NCBI GenBank assembly: GCA_012519705.1 | Contig: JAAYPR010000001.1 | Location: forward strand, 1 to 64,000 | DNA from: Campylobacteraceae bacterium | GTDB taxonomy: Bacteria > Campylobacterota > Campylobacteria > Campylobacterales > Campylobacteraceae | Direction: 5' to 3' | DNA: 64,000 nt | In this document: positions 49,167-60,824 of the stretch, piece after piece | Layout of the letters: every line of letters begins with the position of its first letter | How positions within the stretch are numbered: the first letter of the stretch is position 1 | Translations under genes and position numbers: made by a program | The notes under the pieces: model-generated | Told to the model about the DNA's origin: nothing | The model's input: only the letters and a program-made list of their open reading frames with translations | The model's database searches: none

Positions 49167-51440
49167 ATGGCTGAAATAATCATAGATGGTAAAGCTTGTG
49201 AGTTTAGTGATGGCGAGTACATCCTAAATATCGCTAGAAGAAATGGTATTTATATACCGGCTATTTGTTATCTAAGTGGCTGTTCGCCAACTTTAGCTTG
49301 TAGGCTCTGTATGGTTGAAGCTGATGGCAAGGTGGTTTATAGCTGTAACGCTAAGGCAAAAGATGGGATGGAAGTCATCACAAATAGTGATGAAATTTCT
49401 CAAAATAGAAAAGCTATAATGCAGACTTACTGTATCAACCATCCGCTTGAGTGTGGGGTTTGCGATAAGAGTGGGGAGTGTGAGCTTCAAAACTTCACTC
49501 ATTTTGCAGGCGTTGACGAAGTTCCTTACGCTATAAAAGACACTCACGCTCCTGTGCAAAACTGGGGACTTATAAACTATGAGCCAAGTTTGTGTATAGT
49601 GTGTGAGAGATGTGTTACAGTTTGTAAAGACAAAATCGGCGATAGTGCTTTAAAAACCGTTCCAAGAGGTGGTGAGCAAGTTCCAAAAGAACTAAAAGAC
49701 ACGATGCCAAAAGATGCTCATTTTGTTTGGAATAGATTTCAAAAGAGCTTGATAGGTTTAGCTAGTGGCGAAGATAAGATGAGTTGTATGGAGTGTGGGG
49801 AGTGTGTGGCAGTCTGTCCTGTGGGGGCACTAACGCAAGATCACTTCACCTACTCAGCAAACTCATGGGAGCTAAGAAAAGTTCCTTCGTCAAACCCGCA
49901 TTCAAGCGATTGTGAGCTTGTTTATTATGAGATAAAAGAGAGCGGCATAACCAATAGAACTCCTAAAATTTACAGAGTTACATCAGACTATAGCTTTGGC
50001 GAGTTAAACAAAGCTGCTAGGTTTGGGTTTGATTTCCATAAAGATATGGGAAGCAAGGATGAAGTTAAATTTAAAGAAATCATAGAAGCGTTTGAGAAAA
50101 AGCTCATTAGAAACATTAAATTTAATAGCTTTATAACAAACGAAGAAGCTAAGATTTTATCACTTTTAAAAGAGAAGTATAATCTAAATTTGATAAATGA
50201 CGAAGCCCTTGCTTATCAAAATTTCCTAAAAGAGTATTCTAAATACTCAGGAAAGGGAATTTACACAGCTGATAATGAGACTATTTCAAACTCAAATTTC
50301 ATAATCACAGCTGGAAGCTTTTTAAGACATGATGCTCCAAATGTAGCGTTTAAGGTAAATAATACTATTAAGATGAATAGAGGTGGGGGAGTATATTTTC
50401 ATACTTTAAAAGACACGGTAGTTGAAGGCTTTTCTAAAAACTTGATAAGTGTAACTCATAGTCCAAGCATTGATATAGAAATTTTACTTTTTATTCTAAA
50501 AACTTTTGCTACGGATTTACCGATTTGGCTAATGGAAAAGATCGCCGATATAGAGTTTTATGAGTTGTTTGGCATAAATGAAGAGGAGTTTACAAAGCTT
50601 CATCACGCAAAAGAAAACTTAACTTTGATAATCGGCGAGGATTTTATCGTAAGTAAAAACGCTAAAACTTTAGCAAAACTTTTAGGACTGATTGAAAGAT
50701 ATACTAAATTTAAAGTGATGATAATCCCACCAAGAACCAACTCTTTAGGTGTTGCGATGATTTGCGAGTTAGATGCGGAAGTTAAAACCGGTAAAGTTTT
50801 TGGCTATAACGAAAAAGGGGATTTCACCTTTGACGTTTACAAAGGAGATTTAAACGCACCAGCTCTAAATCAGCAAGAAGGAACTTTCCTAAACTTAGAT
50901 AAAAGAGTTGTTCCTATAAATAGAGCTTTGCCATACCATGGCTATGAATTAAATGATATCGCAAAGGCTTTGGGATTAGAGCTTGAACATACCATTGACT
51001 ATACGCCTAATTTAGGGGATAAATTTAAGAAAACAAAATTTGATGATTTAACAAACTACTATGATAACGCTGGAGTTAGCCATAGAGGGTATAAACTCAA
51101 CGATTTTGAAGTAGAGATGAAAGAGCTAGAAGAGCTTGATATAGAGAACTTAAATCCTAAATTTGATGAGTTTATTTACAAGGCAAATCCACACGGACAG
51201 TTTAGTAAATTTACAAATAGAGCAAGCCTGCTTCAAACTATCTCTTATCTTTACGCTGGAGTTGATTTTATGCAAAAACACAGCTTAAAAGATGGCGACA
51301 CTGTTAAGCTAAAAGGCATAAGTTTAAGTGTTAAACTTGACAAAGAGATAGATGGGGCATATATCGGCTACTATGATGATAAGGTCGATATAGACGCTCT
51401 ATTTGATGGTAGATATTTAGAAGGAGTTAGCTTTGAGTAG
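49167..51440 (+). CDS. nuoG: NADH-quinone oxidoreductase subunit G
   Basis: YIPAICYLSGCSPTLACRLCMVEADGK, HPLECGVCDKSGECELQN, CMECGECVAVCPVGAL. Confidence 0.94.
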   Translation: MAEIIIDGKACEFSDGEYILNIARRNGIYIPAICYLSGCSPTLACRLCMVEADGKVVYSCNAKAKDGMEVITNSDEISQNRKAIMQTYCINHPLECGVCDKSGECELQNFTHFAGVDEVPYAIKDTHAPVQNWGLINYEPSLCIVCERCVTVCKDKIGDSALKTVPRGGEQVPKELKDTMPKDAHFVWNRFQKSLIGLASGEDKMSCMECGECVAVCPVGALTQDHFTYSANSWELRKVPSSNPHSSDCELVYYEIKESGITNRTPKIYRVTSDYSFGELNKAARFGFDFHKDMGSKDEVKFKEIIEAFEKKLIRNIKFNSFITNEEAKILSLLKEKYNLNLINDEALAYQNFLKEYSKYSGKGIYTADNETISNSNFIITAGSFLRHDAPNVAFKVNNTIKMNRGGGVYFHTLKDTVVEGFSKNLISVTHSPSIDIEILLFILKTFATDLPIWLMEKIADIEFYELFGINEEEFTKLHHAKENLTLIIGEDFIVSKNAKTLAKLLGLIERYTKFKVMIIPPRTNSLGVAMICELDAEVKTGKVFGYNEKGDFTFDVYKGDLNAPALNQQEGTFLNLDKRVVPINRALPYHGYELNDIAKALGLELEHTIDYTPNLGDKFKKTKFDDLTNYYDNAGVSHRGYKLNDFEVEMKELEELDIENLNPKFDEFIYKANPHGQFSKFTNRASLLQTISYLYAGVDFMQKHSLKDGDTVKLKGISLSVKLDKEIDGAYIGYYDDKVDIDALFDGRYLEGVSFE

Positions 51441-52428
51441 TACTGCTTTTTTAATGTTTGAAACAGTGATAAAGGCTCTAGTTATTTTAGCAGTTATTGC
51501 TAGTTTAGCTGGGCTTGGAACATATGCTGAGAGAAAAGTTTTAGCTTATATGCAAAGAAGGGTTGGACCATGGATGGTTGGACCAAAGGGCTTAGTTCAA
51601 ATAGTTGCTGATATGATAAAGCTTTTTACAAAAGAGGACACCGTCCCAGCAGGAGCTAACAAAATAACCTTTATGATAGCACCGATTATCTCGGCAACTG
51701 CGGCATTTACAGCTATGGCGACCATACCATTTTTGCCTGAGTTTACAATTTTTGGGCATAAAGTTCATCCGATTTTAAGTGATGTAAGCATCGGGGTACT
51801 GTTTTTACTAGCTGTTGGTTCGACTGGGATATTTGGTCTTATCATAGGCGGTCTTTCAAGCTACAACAAATGGGGACTTTTAGGCTCTATGAGAGCTGTT
51901 TTGCAGCTGATTAGCTTTGAGATAATAAATGGACTTAGTCTGATACCAATTATCATGATGGTTGGCTCGCTTTCTATTATAGATATAGTAAATGCTCAAA
52001 TTGGCGGAGTTGGAAGCTGGTTTGTGTGGAAACAGCCGATTTGCTTTATAGCGTTTTTGGTTGCGACTTTTATCGAGTGTAACAGAACGCCATTTTGTCT
52101 TACAGAAAACGACCCAGAGCTTTTAGCTGGGGTTACGACAGCGTATAGCGGGATGAGATTTGGTATGTTTTTTATAGCTGAATATGCAAATATGATAACT
52201 TACTCAGTTGTTATAGCTTTGATTTTCTTTGGTGGGTTTAATCCGATTTGGTTTATCCCTGGAGGCATCGCTATACTTTTAAAAGCAAGTTTTTTCTTTT
52301 TCTTTTTCCTGTGGACAAGGGCGACTTTCCCACACTTAAGACCAGACCAACTTATGGGACTTTGCTGGAAAGTGCTTATGCCACTATGTTTAGCTATGAT
52401 ATTTATAACAGGCGTTGTGCTTTTATAA
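51433..52428 (+). CDS. nuoH: NADH-quinone oxidoreductase subunit H
   Basis: YAERKVLAYMQRRVGPWMVGPKGLVQ, IECNRTPFCLTENDPELLAG. Confidence 0.96.
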   Translation: MSSTAFLMFETVIKALVILAVIASLAGLGTYAERKVLAYMQRRVGPWMVGPKGLVQIVADMIKLFTKEDTVPAGANKITFMIAPIISATAAFTAMATIPFLPEFTIFGHKVHPILSDVSIGVLFLLAVGSTGIFGLIIGGLSSYNKWGLLGSMRAVLQLISFEIINGLSLIPIIMMVGSLSIIDIVNAQIGGVGSWFVWKQPICFIAFLVATFIECNRTPFCLTENDPELLAGVTTAYSGMRFGMFFIAEYANMITYSVVIALIFFGGFNPIWFIPGGIAILLKASFFFFFFLWTRATFPHLRPDQLMGLCWKVLMPLCLAMIFITGVVLL

Positions 52429-52437
52429 GGGGTTAAG

Positions 52438-53034
52438 ATGAGTTATGTAGAGTTAGATAAAAGAAAAAAAGTTGTAACAAATAGGGATAAATTTGAACGC
52501 TTTCTAAGAAGAACTTTTAGACTAGAGCTTTTTAAAGGGCTTTTTGTAACTTTTAGAGAGATGGTTAAAAAAGATAACTGTCACACTCTTTTGTATCCTC
52601 AGGAAAAGCTTGAGCTAAACAACAGATACAGGGGAGTTCACAAGCTTTTAAGAGTGCTAGAAAGCGGAAATGAAAGATGTATCGGATGTGGGCTTTGTGC
52701 TCAAATTTGCATAAGTAATTGTATCGATATGGAAACTTCTATAGACGAAAAAGGCAGAAAAGAGGTAGGAAACTACTCTATAAACCTTGGAAGATGTGTT
52801 TACTGTGGGATGTGTGCTGATGTCTGTCCAGAACTTGCTATTGTTCACGGTGGGGATTATGAGTTTGCAAGTGAGCAAAGAGCTTATTTTGGATTTAAAG
52901 AAGACCTACTTGAGAAAAGCAGAAGCAACAGCGATGCTGAGTTTGAAGGGTATGGTTCACTTCCTAAAAATGCAGATGAGCTGATTAAATTTACTCCAAC
53001 TGCTTATATAAAAGACGATAAGGAGGAGTTATGA
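52438..53034 (+). CDS. nuoI: NADH-quinone oxidoreductase subunit I
   Basis: Two 4Fe-4S motifs [15 protein letters not shown] and [13 protein letters not shown]. Confidence 0.95.
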   Translation: MSYVELDKRKKVVTNRDKFERFLRRTFRLELFKGLFVTFREMVKKDNCHTLLYPQEKLELNNRYRGVHKLLRVLESGNERCIGCGLCAQICISNCIDMETSIDEKGRKEVGNYSINLGRCVYCGMCADVCPELAIVHGGDYEFASEQRAYFGFKEDLLEKSRSNSDAEFEGYGSLPKNADELIKFTPTAYIKDDKEEL

Positions 53035-53555
53035 TAGAGATAATCGGGTTTTATTTTTTCGCCATAATATCTTTGTTTTTGTTTTGTGTTAGTGTTTTTT
53101 CAACAAAGACATTGTATGCGATGAGTGCCTTAGCTGGCGGGATGGTGTTTATATCTGGCTTTTTCTTTTTGCTAGGGGCTGAGTTTTTAGGAGTTATACA
53201 AATTCTCGTCTATGTTGGAGCTGTAGTTGTTCTATACTCATTTTCTATGATGTTTTTTGACGCTCAAGTAGAAGTTAGAGAAGGGGATATAAAATCTCAA
53301 AAAACTATCTATACGCTCTCACTTCTTTCAGCGTTTTTGATACTTTTTATGGTTTTAGCACCTATTACTTCAAGTAAGCTAGTTCCAGACTATCCTATAG
53401 TCAAAGGTGCTGGAAACACAGACTCGCTAGGCATTGTAGTCTTTACAAAATATATAGTTGTTTTTGAACTAGCTGCTTTGATGCTTTTGGCTGGGATGAT
53501 ATGTGCGATTGTATTAGTTCATAAAGATATGAACAAAGAAGGAGACGTTCTATGA
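53031..53555 (+). CDS. nuoJ: NADH-quinone oxidoreductase subunit J
   Basis: [25 protein letters not shown]. Confidence 0.94.
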   Translation: MIEIIGFYFFAIISLFLFCVSVFSTKTLYAMSALAGGMVFISGFFFLLGAEFLGVIQILVYVGAVVVLYSFSMMFFDAQVEVREGDIKSQKTIYTLSLLSAFLILFMVLAPITSSKLVPDYPIVKGAGNTDSLGIVVFTKYIVVFELAALMLLAGMICAIVLVHKDMNKEGDVL

Positions 53556-53857
53556 TAGGCTTAAATCACTATCTTGTGGTATCAGTTTTGATGTTTATGC
53601 TAGGTATCATAGGTATTTTAAAAAGAAGAAATTTGATTATGCTTTTTATCTCAACTGAAATTTTATTAAACGCTGCAAACGTTGCTTTGGTGGCGATAGG
53701 TGCTTATAGGGGAGATATGGCAGGACAAGTTTTTGCTCTATTTGTAGTGGCGATTGCCGCAACAGAGCTGGCTGTTGGACTTGCGCTACTTGTGAGATGG
53801 TATAAAAAAACAGGCTCTATCGAGCTTGATAGTTTAATGAATATGAGAGGTGCTTAA
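53552..53857 (+). CDS. nuoK: NADH-quinone oxidoreductase subunit K
   Basis: RRNLIMLFISTEILLNAANVALV, VAIAATELAVGLALLV. Confidence 0.95.
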   Translation: MIGLNHYLVVSVLMFMLGIIGILKRRNLIMLFISTEILLNAANVALVAIGAYRGDMAGQVFALFVVAIAATELAVGLALLVRWYKKTGSIELDSLMNMRGA

Positions 53858-55698
53858 TGACAAGTTTTGTTTTAGGAGCTCTTTTTTTACCGCTTTTATC
53901 GGCACTTTTAGCTGGGCTTTTTGCATTTAGTAAAAAGTCAGTGACTGTTGGGATAGTTTGTAGTCTGCTCATAGTTATTAGCACGATTTGCTCTTTTGTG
54001 CTGTTTGGTGTAGTTAGAAGCGAGGGAAGCATAGTTGTCCACATAAGCGACTTTATTTACGCTGGGTTTTTAAGACTAGATCACTCTTTGATACTTGACC
54101 CTGTAAGTATGACTATGGCTTTGGTTGTGGGGATTGTCTCAAGTGTGGTTCATATCTACTCAATCGGCTATATGGAAAAAGACCCTGGGTTTAACCGCTT
54201 TTTTAGTTATCTAGGGCTTTTTGTTTTCTCAATGCTAGTTTTAGTTATGAGTGATAACTTTGTAGGACTTTTCATAGGCTGGGAAGGCGTAGGGCTTTGC
54301 TCATGGCTTTTAATTGGCTTTTGGTATGATAGAAAAGGGATTAGTTGGTGTGCAAACGAAGCGTTTATAATGAACAGAATCGCCGACTTAGGACTTTTAC
54401 TAGCGATGTTTTTAATCTACAAAAACGTTGGCTCTTTAAGATATATAGATGTTTTTGCAAGTGTTCCAAATTTAAGTAGTAGTGTAATAACTTGGATAGC
54501 ACTACTTCTTTTCATCGGTGCTATGGGTAAATCAGCTCAGTTTCCATTCCATACTTGGCTTGCGGATGCGATGGCAGGACCAACTCCTGTTTCAGCGCTA
54601 ATTCACGCAGCGACTATGGTTACAGCGGGTGTTTATTTAGTTATAAGAGCAAATGCTATATTTATAGAAGCAGCTGGGGTTAGTGAGTTTATAGTTCTTC
54701 TTGGGGCTTTTGTGGCTTTGTTTGCTGCAAGTATGGCGGTAGTTCATGATGATTTGAAGAAGATAATCGCTTACTCAACTCTATCTCAACTTGGATATAT
54801 GTTTGTAGCGGCTGGGCTTGGGGCTTACTGGATAGCTCTGTTTCACTTAGCAACTCATGCGTTTTTTAAATCGCTTCTGTTTTTAGGAGCAGGAAACGTG
54901 ATGCATGCGATGAATGATGAGCTTAATATCAAAAAAATGGGCGGGCTTTATAACTATATGAAACCAACTGCTATTTTGATGGTTATAGGTTCTTTAGCAC
55001 TTTGTGGATACTATCCATTTGCAGGGTTTTTCTCAAAAGATAAAATTCTCGAAGCCGCTTTTAGTTCAGGGGATTATATCATCTGGGCAGTTTTACTAAT
55101 ATCAGCGATGTTAACGGCGTTTTATAGCTTTAGACTTATAATGCTTGTATTTTTTGGTAAGAGTAAATTCAGCCACAAACCTCACGAAGCTAAAACATTT
55201 ATGCTAGTAGCTTTAGTTCCGTTAGCACTTTTGGCTATCGTAGCTGGGTTTTTTGAGAGTGATTTCCATAGATTTATTATAAGAGTGACAGGTGATTTTA
55301 AGATGGGTCTGTCAAGTGGAGTTATTTTAAGGCTTGTTATTATAACGTTAGTTTGTGTTATAGCTTCAACTCTGTTTGCGATATTTGCATATAAAAAAGA
55401 GATTTTTAAACCAAGTATTGAAGAGAGTAAAATCTACAAGCTTCTTAAAAATCAGTACTATATACCACAATTTTATGAGAGAGTTTTTATAAGAGGATAT
55501 GAAAAGATAAGTGAAATTTGCTTTAAAGCTGATAAGAAAGTCATTGATAATAGCGTTGATGCTATTGCAAAAGGGCTTGTTAAGCTTGGTTCTAATGCTG
55601 ATAAAATGCAAAGTGGAAATTTATCTTTAATGCTTAGACTTATGGTTGGAGGCTTTATAGCCTTGCTTGTGTTAGCAGTTATTTTAGGAGGGAAGTGA
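53857..55698 (+). CDS. nuoL: NADH-quinone oxidoreductase subunit L
   Basis: GWEGVGLCSWLLIGFWY, HTWLADAMAGPTPVSALIHAATMVTAGVYL. Confidence 0.96.
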   Translation: MTSFVLGALFLPLLSALLAGLFAFSKKSVTVGIVCSLLIVISTICSFVLFGVVRSEGSIVVHISDFIYAGFLRLDHSLILDPVSMTMALVVGIVSSVVHIYSIGYMEKDPGFNRFFSYLGLFVFSMLVLVMSDNFVGLFIGWEGVGLCSWLLIGFWYDRKGISWCANEAFIMNRIADLGLLLAMFLIYKNVGSLRYIDVFASVPNLSSSVITWIALLLFIGAMGKSAQFPFHTWLADAMAGPTPVSALIHAATMVTAGVYLVIRANAIFIEAAGVSEFIVLLGAFVALFAASMAVVHDDLKKIIAYSTLSQLGYMFVAAGLGAYWIALFHLATHAFFKSLLFLGAGNVMHAMNDELNIKKMGGLYNYMKPTAILMVIGSLALCGYYPFAGFFSKDKILEAAFSSGDYIIWAVLLISAMLTAFYSFRLIMLVFFGKSKFSHKPHEAKTFMLVALVPLALLAIVAGFFESDFHRFIIRVTGDFKMGLSSGVILRLVIITLVCVIASTLFAIFAYKKEIFKPSIEESKIYKLLKNQYYIPQFYERVFIRGYEKISEICFKADKKVIDNSVDAIAKGLVKLGSNADKMQSGNLSLMLRLMVGGFIALLVLAVILGGK

Positions 55699-57221
55699 TG
55701 GAACTAACGATAGTACTATTTTTTCCGCTACTTGCTGGGCTATTTGGCTTTATGGTTGATGAGAAAAATATTAAATTTTACGGTATTGCGGTTAGCTTTA
55801 TAGAGCTTTGTTTGGCTCTATTTGTTTGGGTTAGTTTTAATATGGCAAACACGTCTATCATGATGGAGTTTATGCCGTTTCTGCCAAGACTTGGGATTAA
55901 CTACTTCTTAGGAGTAGATGGGATATCTCTGTTTTTAGTAGTAATTAGTGCATTTATGACATTTATTGCTTTGATTAGCTTAAATGTAACGGATAGATTA
56001 AAACACCTTATCATTTCTATTTTGTTTTTAGAGATGACGATGATGGGTGTGTTTTTAAGCTTAGATGCGATTATGTTTTATATTTTTTGGGAGCTTTCGC
56101 TTCTGCCGATGCTTTATATCATCGGAGTTTGGGGAAGTGGGGATAGAGTTTACGCAGCGGTTAAGTTCTTTATCTACACATTTTTTGGTTCGATGTTAAT
56201 GCTAGTTGGGATAATCACTCTAGCTTATCTAAACTACAAAGCAACAGGAATGATTAGTTTTAATATCCTTAACTGGCAAAAACTCTCCCTTGGGTTTGGT
56301 GCTCAAATTTGGCTATTTTTAGCATTTGGTATCGCTTTTGCTATAAAAACACCGTTGTTTCCATTTCACACTTGGCTTCCGTATGCTCACGGACAAGCTC
56401 CGACAATCGGCTCTGTCTTACTAGCAGCGGTTTTACTAAAAATGGGAACTTATGGTTTTGTGAGATTTTCACTACCAATCTTCCCTGATGCAAGTGTATA
56501 TATGTCAAGCTTTATCTGTGTGATAGCTGTGATAATGGTAGTTTATACATCATTTATAGCTTTTGCTCAAAAAGATATCAAGCAAGTTATCGCATATAGC
56601 TCTATTTCACATATGGGCGTTATAATGCTTGGAATTTTCTCACTTAGCATTGAGGGCTTAAGTGGGGCTGTGTTTTTTATGATAAGTCACGCACTAACAA
56701 GTGGCGGGCTATTTATGATGGTAGGGTATCTGCATGATAGAACTCACACAAAAGAGATGGCTAAATTTGGCGGACTTGCAAAAGTTATGCCACTATTTGC
56801 ATTTATCTTTGCTATTTTAATGTTTGGCGGCATTGGTTTACCGCTAACGAGTGGGTTTGTCGGGGAGTTTTTAAGCCTTTTAGGAGTGTTTAGAGTTTAT
56901 CCGATTTTTGCTCTACTTGGTGGGTTAAGCATTATAATGGGGGCTATTTATAGCTTAAATTTATACAAAAAAACCTTCTTTGGCGAAGTTACAAACAAAG
57001 AAAATGAGAGTTTAAAAGATTTAAACAAAACTGAGCTTTTAGCTATAGTTCCAGTAGCTTTGTTAGTTTTGTATCTAGGAGTGTTTCCAAACACTATCTT
57101 AAAAGAGATAAATGACGGCTCTATAAACACAATATCTGCTATGTATAGCAAAGTTCAAGATGAGAGAAGTGTAGAGTTTTTAAAAGAAGCAAATGAAGCA
57201 AGGAGTCCAAATGTTTGGTAA
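55695..57221 (+). CDS. nuoM: NADH-quinone oxidoreductase subunit M
   Basis: FWELSLLPMLYIIGVWG, HTWLPYAHGQAPTIGSVLLAAVLLKMGTYG. Confidence 0.96.
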   Translation: MMELTIVLFFPLLAGLFGFMVDEKNIKFYGIAVSFIELCLALFVWVSFNMANTSIMMEFMPFLPRLGINYFLGVDGISLFLVVISAFMTFIALISLNVTDRLKHLIISILFLEMTMMGVFLSLDAIMFYIFWELSLLPMLYIIGVWGSGDRVYAAVKFFIYTFFGSMLMLVGIITLAYLNYKATGMISFNILNWQKLSLGFGAQIWLFLAFGIAFAIKTPLFPFHTWLPYAHGQAPTIGSVLLAAVLLKMGTYGFVRFSLPIFPDASVYMSSFICVIAVIMVVYTSFIAFAQKDIKQVIAYSSISHMGVIMLGIFSLSIEGLSGAVFFMISHALTSGGLFMMVGYLHDRTHTKEMAKFGGLAKVMPLFAFIFAILMFGGIGLPLTSGFVGEFLSLLGVFRVYPIFALLGGLSIIMGAIYSLNLYKKTFFGEVTNKENESLKDLNKTELLAIVPVALLVLYLGVFPNTILKEINDGSINTISAMYSKVQDERSVEFLKEANEARSPNVW

Positions 57222-58650
57222 GATTGTTTTTGATATAAATGCACTAAATTTACTCTCTATCGCACCGATGACGCTGTTAGTTTGCTTTGGGCTATTTATT
57301 CTTTGTGTTGGGATGATAAAAGATGATGTTTCAAACAAATTTTATGTCACGATAACTGCTCTTGCTTTAGTTTTAAACTCGGCTTTAGTTGCTGGATATA
57401 GTGGGGCCTTGAGAGGATTTTTTGGGCTTATTTTAATGGATGGGATAACTGTTTTAGCGATGATTCTCATAGCTTTGGTTTCACTTGTTTTTATCCTATT
57501 TTTACTAGATGATGAGCAAAAATATGAGTATTACACTCTGTTTTTATTTATGGTGGCAGGGTATCAGTTTATGGTGGCAAGCGATAACTTGATTTTAATC
57601 ATCGTAGCACTTGAGCTATCAAGCCTGATTTTATATACTTTAATTGCGATGAGAAACACCAAATTTGCAGTTGAAGCAGCTATAAAATACTTTGTTATGG
57701 GTGCACTTGCTACTGGGTTTTTAATCTTTGGAGCTGGGCTTTTGTATCTAGCAAGCGGAAGCGTTGAGATATATAAAATAGCTCTTACTTTAAATGAGAT
57801 AAAAGGCACAAGTTTGCTAAACGCAGCGGCTGTGTTTTTAGTAGTGGCATTTGGGTTTAAAATTTCTCTTGTTCCATTTCATACATGGTTAGCTGATGTT
57901 TATGAGGGCTCAACAGCACCACTTGCTGGGTTTATCTCTATAGTTCCAAAGTTAGCAGTTTTTGTAGCGATGCTAAGACTTTTTAGCATTCTTTTAGGGA
58001 CTGAGTTTTTAGATGCGGCTTTATATATCTTAGTTGTAGTTACTATGACTGTTGCAAACGTTGCGGCTTTGGTTCAAAGAGATGTTAAAAGAATGCTTGC
58101 ATTTAGCTCTATCTCTCACTCAGGCTTTATTTTAGCGGCGATTTTTATAAACTCAACTTCTGGTACGGTAAGTCTGTTTATCTACTGGGTAATGTTTGCT
58201 TTTGCAAATTTAGGTGCTTTTGGAATGCTTTGGGCTTTAGGAGAAAAAAGTAAATGCAAAAGATATGAGTATCCATTTGAGAGATTTAAAGGACTTGCAA
58301 AGTCAAATTTAACCCTTGCGTTAGCGATGGGGCTATTTATGTTTAGTTTGGCTGGCATTCCTCCATTTAGCGTGTTTTGGGGAAAGCTAGGAGTCCTATC
58401 TTCAGCTATAAGCTCTGGATATGTAGTGCTTGCCGTTGTTATGGCTATAAACTCAGCCATAGCAGTTTATTACTACTTAAAAGTCGTGGTTTATATGTTT
58501 TTATATGAGGGCGAAAATGAGCTTGTAGAAGTGAGTTTATCATATAAGTGGATTTTGGGAGTTTGCTTTACACTCTGCTTGCTAGCACCATTTGTGCTTA
58601 AGTTTATCTATGGCAGAGTTTATGATATGGTGATATTTAGCGGTTTTTAA
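57211..58650 (+). CDS. nuoN: NADH-quinone oxidoreductase subunit N
   Basis: [47 protein letters not shown] 57211 preferred start. Confidence 0.95.
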   Translation: MFGKIVFDINALNLLSIAPMTLLVCFGLFILCVGMIKDDVSNKFYVTITALALVLNSALVAGYSGALRGFFGLILMDGITVLAMILIALVSLVFILFLLDDEQKYEYYTLFLFMVAGYQFMVASDNLILIIVALELSSLILYTLIAMRNTKFAVEAAIKYFVMGALATGFLIFGAGLLYLASGSVEIYKIALTLNEIKGTSLLNAAAVFLVVAFGFKISLVPFHTWLADVYEGSTAPLAGFISIVPKLAVFVAMLRLFSILLGTEFLDAALYILVVVTMTVANVAALVQRDVKRMLAFSSISHSGFILAAIFINSTSGTVSLFIYWVMFAFANLGAFGMLWALGEKSKCKRYEYPFERFKGLAKSNLTLALAMGLFMFSLAGIPPFSVFWGKLGVLSSAISSGYVVLAVVMAINSAIAVYYYLKVVVYMFLYEGENELVEVSLSYKWILGVCFTLCLLAPFVLKFIYGRVYDMVIFSGF

Positions 58651-59515
58651 GCCTAGTTTCTAGGTGATTTTTTAGCTCACCTAAAGGCAAAGTTAGCTTT
58701 TTATCAAACTGGGATTTGTTAAAAGTTCTTTGCCTTTTAGCTAGTTGGATGGTGTGAGTGGTTATTAAGCTCTCTAGCTCACTAAGCGAAACTTTACCAT
58801 CTAGATACTCTTTGCACTCTTTTAAGCCTATAGAGTTTAGAGATTTTAGGGAGCTGTCGTATTTACTAAAAAGATATCTTGCTTCATCAATCAGTCTATT
58901 TTCTATCATCTTTTTTGTTCTAAGTTTTATCCTAGGGTCTAGAGTTTCTTTTGGTGCGTAAATTTCATAAATTTCAAGGTTTTTTATAGTTGGCTCACTT
59001 GTGTTTTCTTTTAGGAAAATGCTAGGAACTTCATTTGTAGTTTTATAAATGCTATACCATTTATTTAGTCTATAAGTGTCGTTTTGACTAAATTTGGATG
59101 CAAACTCGCTGTCTTTTTTAAGAGCCAACTCATAAATTTCTAAATTTGATAAACTGTGTTCTACGTCATCAATTTTTGGGCTTAAGCCTTTTAGCATCGC
59201 TTTTAGGTAAAACCCACTTCCGCCAGTTATAAGAAGTGGAATATCTAAATTTTGGGCGTAAGATTTAGCTCTTTTATACTCATCTATAAAATCCCCAACG
59301 CTAAAATGAGCATCAGGATAGACTAAATTTATACCAAAATGTTTAACGCTTTTTAGCTCATCAAGCGTGGGTTTTGCACTTGCTGTATCTATCTCTTTAT
59401 AGATGGAAAGTGAGTCTAGGCTTAAAATAACAGCGTTAAATTTGGTAGCTAAATGAATGGCTAAATCACTCTTTCCACTAGCTGTTGGGGCGATGATAGC
59501 AAGTTCTAAAAACAT
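58637..59515 (-). CDS. miaA: tRNA dimethylallyltransferase
   Basis: [13 protein letters not shown]-loop, [30 protein letters not shown]. Confidence 0.95.
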   Translation of the reverse strand: MFLELAIIAPTASGKSDLAIHLATKFNAVILSLDSLSIYKEIDTASAKPTLDELKSVKHFGINLVYPDAHFSVGDFIDEYKRAKSYAQNLDIPLLITGGSGFYLKAMLKGLSPKIDDVEHSLSNLEIYELALKKDSEFASKFSQNDTYRLNKWYSIYKTTNEVPSIFLKENTSEPTIKNLEIYEIYAPKETLDPRIKLRTKKMIENRLIDEARYLFSKYDSSLKSLNSIGLKECKEYLDGKVSLSELESLITTHTIQLAKRQRTFNKSQFDKKLTLPLGELKNHLETRLKNR

Positions 59516-59622
59516 AGTGAGTTCCTTAAAAGTTCATTTTAAATCTACATTTTAGCTTAAATCTGCTAAAATAATTATTTAAAAATTTTATGTGGGAAAA
59601 AGTGGAGAAGGAAAAAGATTTA

Positions 59623-60495
59623 ATGGAAAAATTTAAACAAATTATTTTAGATATCAACGAACTTATAGTTTTTAAGCACTCAGTTTTTGCCTTACCTTTT
59701 ATATTTGTAGCGATGATTACCGCTTCACAGCTTGAAAATGGCACTATGTGGTTTGGCTGGAGACTACTATTTTTAGGGGTGGTTTGTGCTGTTAGTGCTA
59801 GAAGTTTTGCTATGGCGTTTAATAGATTTATGGATGAAGATATCGATAGACCAAACCCAAGATGTGCGGATAGACCAAGTGTTGATGGGCGAATTGGGAA
59901 GTTGAATTTAATACTTTTTATAACATTTAACGCTTTAGTTTTTATAGCTACAACTTATTTTATAAACCCTTTAGCTTTTAAACTCTCACTTCCGATACTG
60001 ATAATTTTAGGTGGATACTCTGTTTTTAAAAGATTTTCAGAGCTTGCTCATTTGGTTTTAGGGCTTTGTTTAGGACTAGCGCCCATTGCTGGAGCGATAG
60101 CGATTTTAGGTGAAATCCCACTTTGGTCTGTACTATTATGCTGTGGGGTTATGTTTTGGGTAGCTGGATTTGATATTTTGTATTCACTTCAAGATATAGA
60201 GTATGATAGAAGTGCTGGACTTTTTAGCATACCAGCGTGTTATGGAAGTGATGCAGCGATGTTTATCTCAAGGGTATTTCACGCTATAACTGTGCTTTTT
60301 TGGTTTTTGTTTTGTTTGGCTGGAAATTTAGGCATTTTTGCATATATCGGGGTGTTTTTATCAGGTCTGATTTTGTGGCAAGAGCACCGTATTGTAAACA
60401 AGGACTTTAGCAAGATAGACAAAGCATTTTTTACTCTAAATGGATATTTAGGTTTTATGTTTTTTTGTTTTATATTTATAGATCATCTATTTTAG
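59623..60495 (+). CDS. UbiA-family polyprenyltransferase (UbiA/MqnP-like)
   Basis: AFNRFMDEDIDRPNPRCADRP, DILYSLQDIEYDRSAGLFSIP; ATG 59623 with GGAGAAGGA RBS. Confidence 0.9.
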   Translation: MEKFKQIILDINELIVFKHSVFALPFIFVAMITASQLENGTMWFGWRLLFLGVVCAVSARSFAMAFNRFMDEDIDRPNPRCADRPSVDGRIGKLNLILFITFNALVFIATTYFINPLAFKLSLPILIILGGYSVFKRFSELAHLVLGLCLGLAPIAGAIAILGEIPLWSVLLCCGVMFWVAGFDILYSLQDIEYDRSAGLFSIPACYGSDAAMFISRVFHAITVLFWFLFCLAGNLGIFAYIGVFLSGLILWQEHRIVNKDFSKIDKAFFTLNGYLGFMFFCFIFIDHLF

Positions 60496-60504
60496 GAGAG
60501 ATAA

Positions 60505-60768
60505 ATGGATTTAAACACCATCGTAATTTTAGGGCTTTGTGTTGTACTTTTTATAGTTTTAATTCTGCTTTATATAAAAGATAGTCAGACAAATAAAAAA
60601 TTTGATAGATACGACCATATCGTAACTGACAATATAAACGAACTTTTTATTATTAAAAAAGAGATAAAGGCTCTAAAAGAGAGTGTTGATAGTATCGATA
60701 TCATAAATTTAGCTGATACTATAGATGAAATAATAGATGAAAAACTAAAAAAATATAGAGAAAATTAA
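60505..60768 (+). CDS. Hypothetical small single-TM protein
   Basis: N-terminal TM plus coiled-coil-like C-terminus; 10 bp after the ubiA-like gene. Confidence 0.6.
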   Translation: MDLNTIVILGLCVVLFIVLILLYIKDSQTNKKFDRYDHIVTDNINELFIIKKEIKALKESVDSIDIINLADTIDEIIDEKLKKYREN

Positions 60769-60824
60769 ATATTTATATTAAATTTATTACTCTGTTTTAT
60801 AATAAGACAAAAATAGGATGAATT

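Noticed and set aside
49167-51440. nuoG as a degenerate pseudogene because its C-terminal half is atypical
   Set aside because: Reading frame is intact, N-terminal Fe-S motifs are complete, and it is embedded in a compact operon; more likely lineage divergence.
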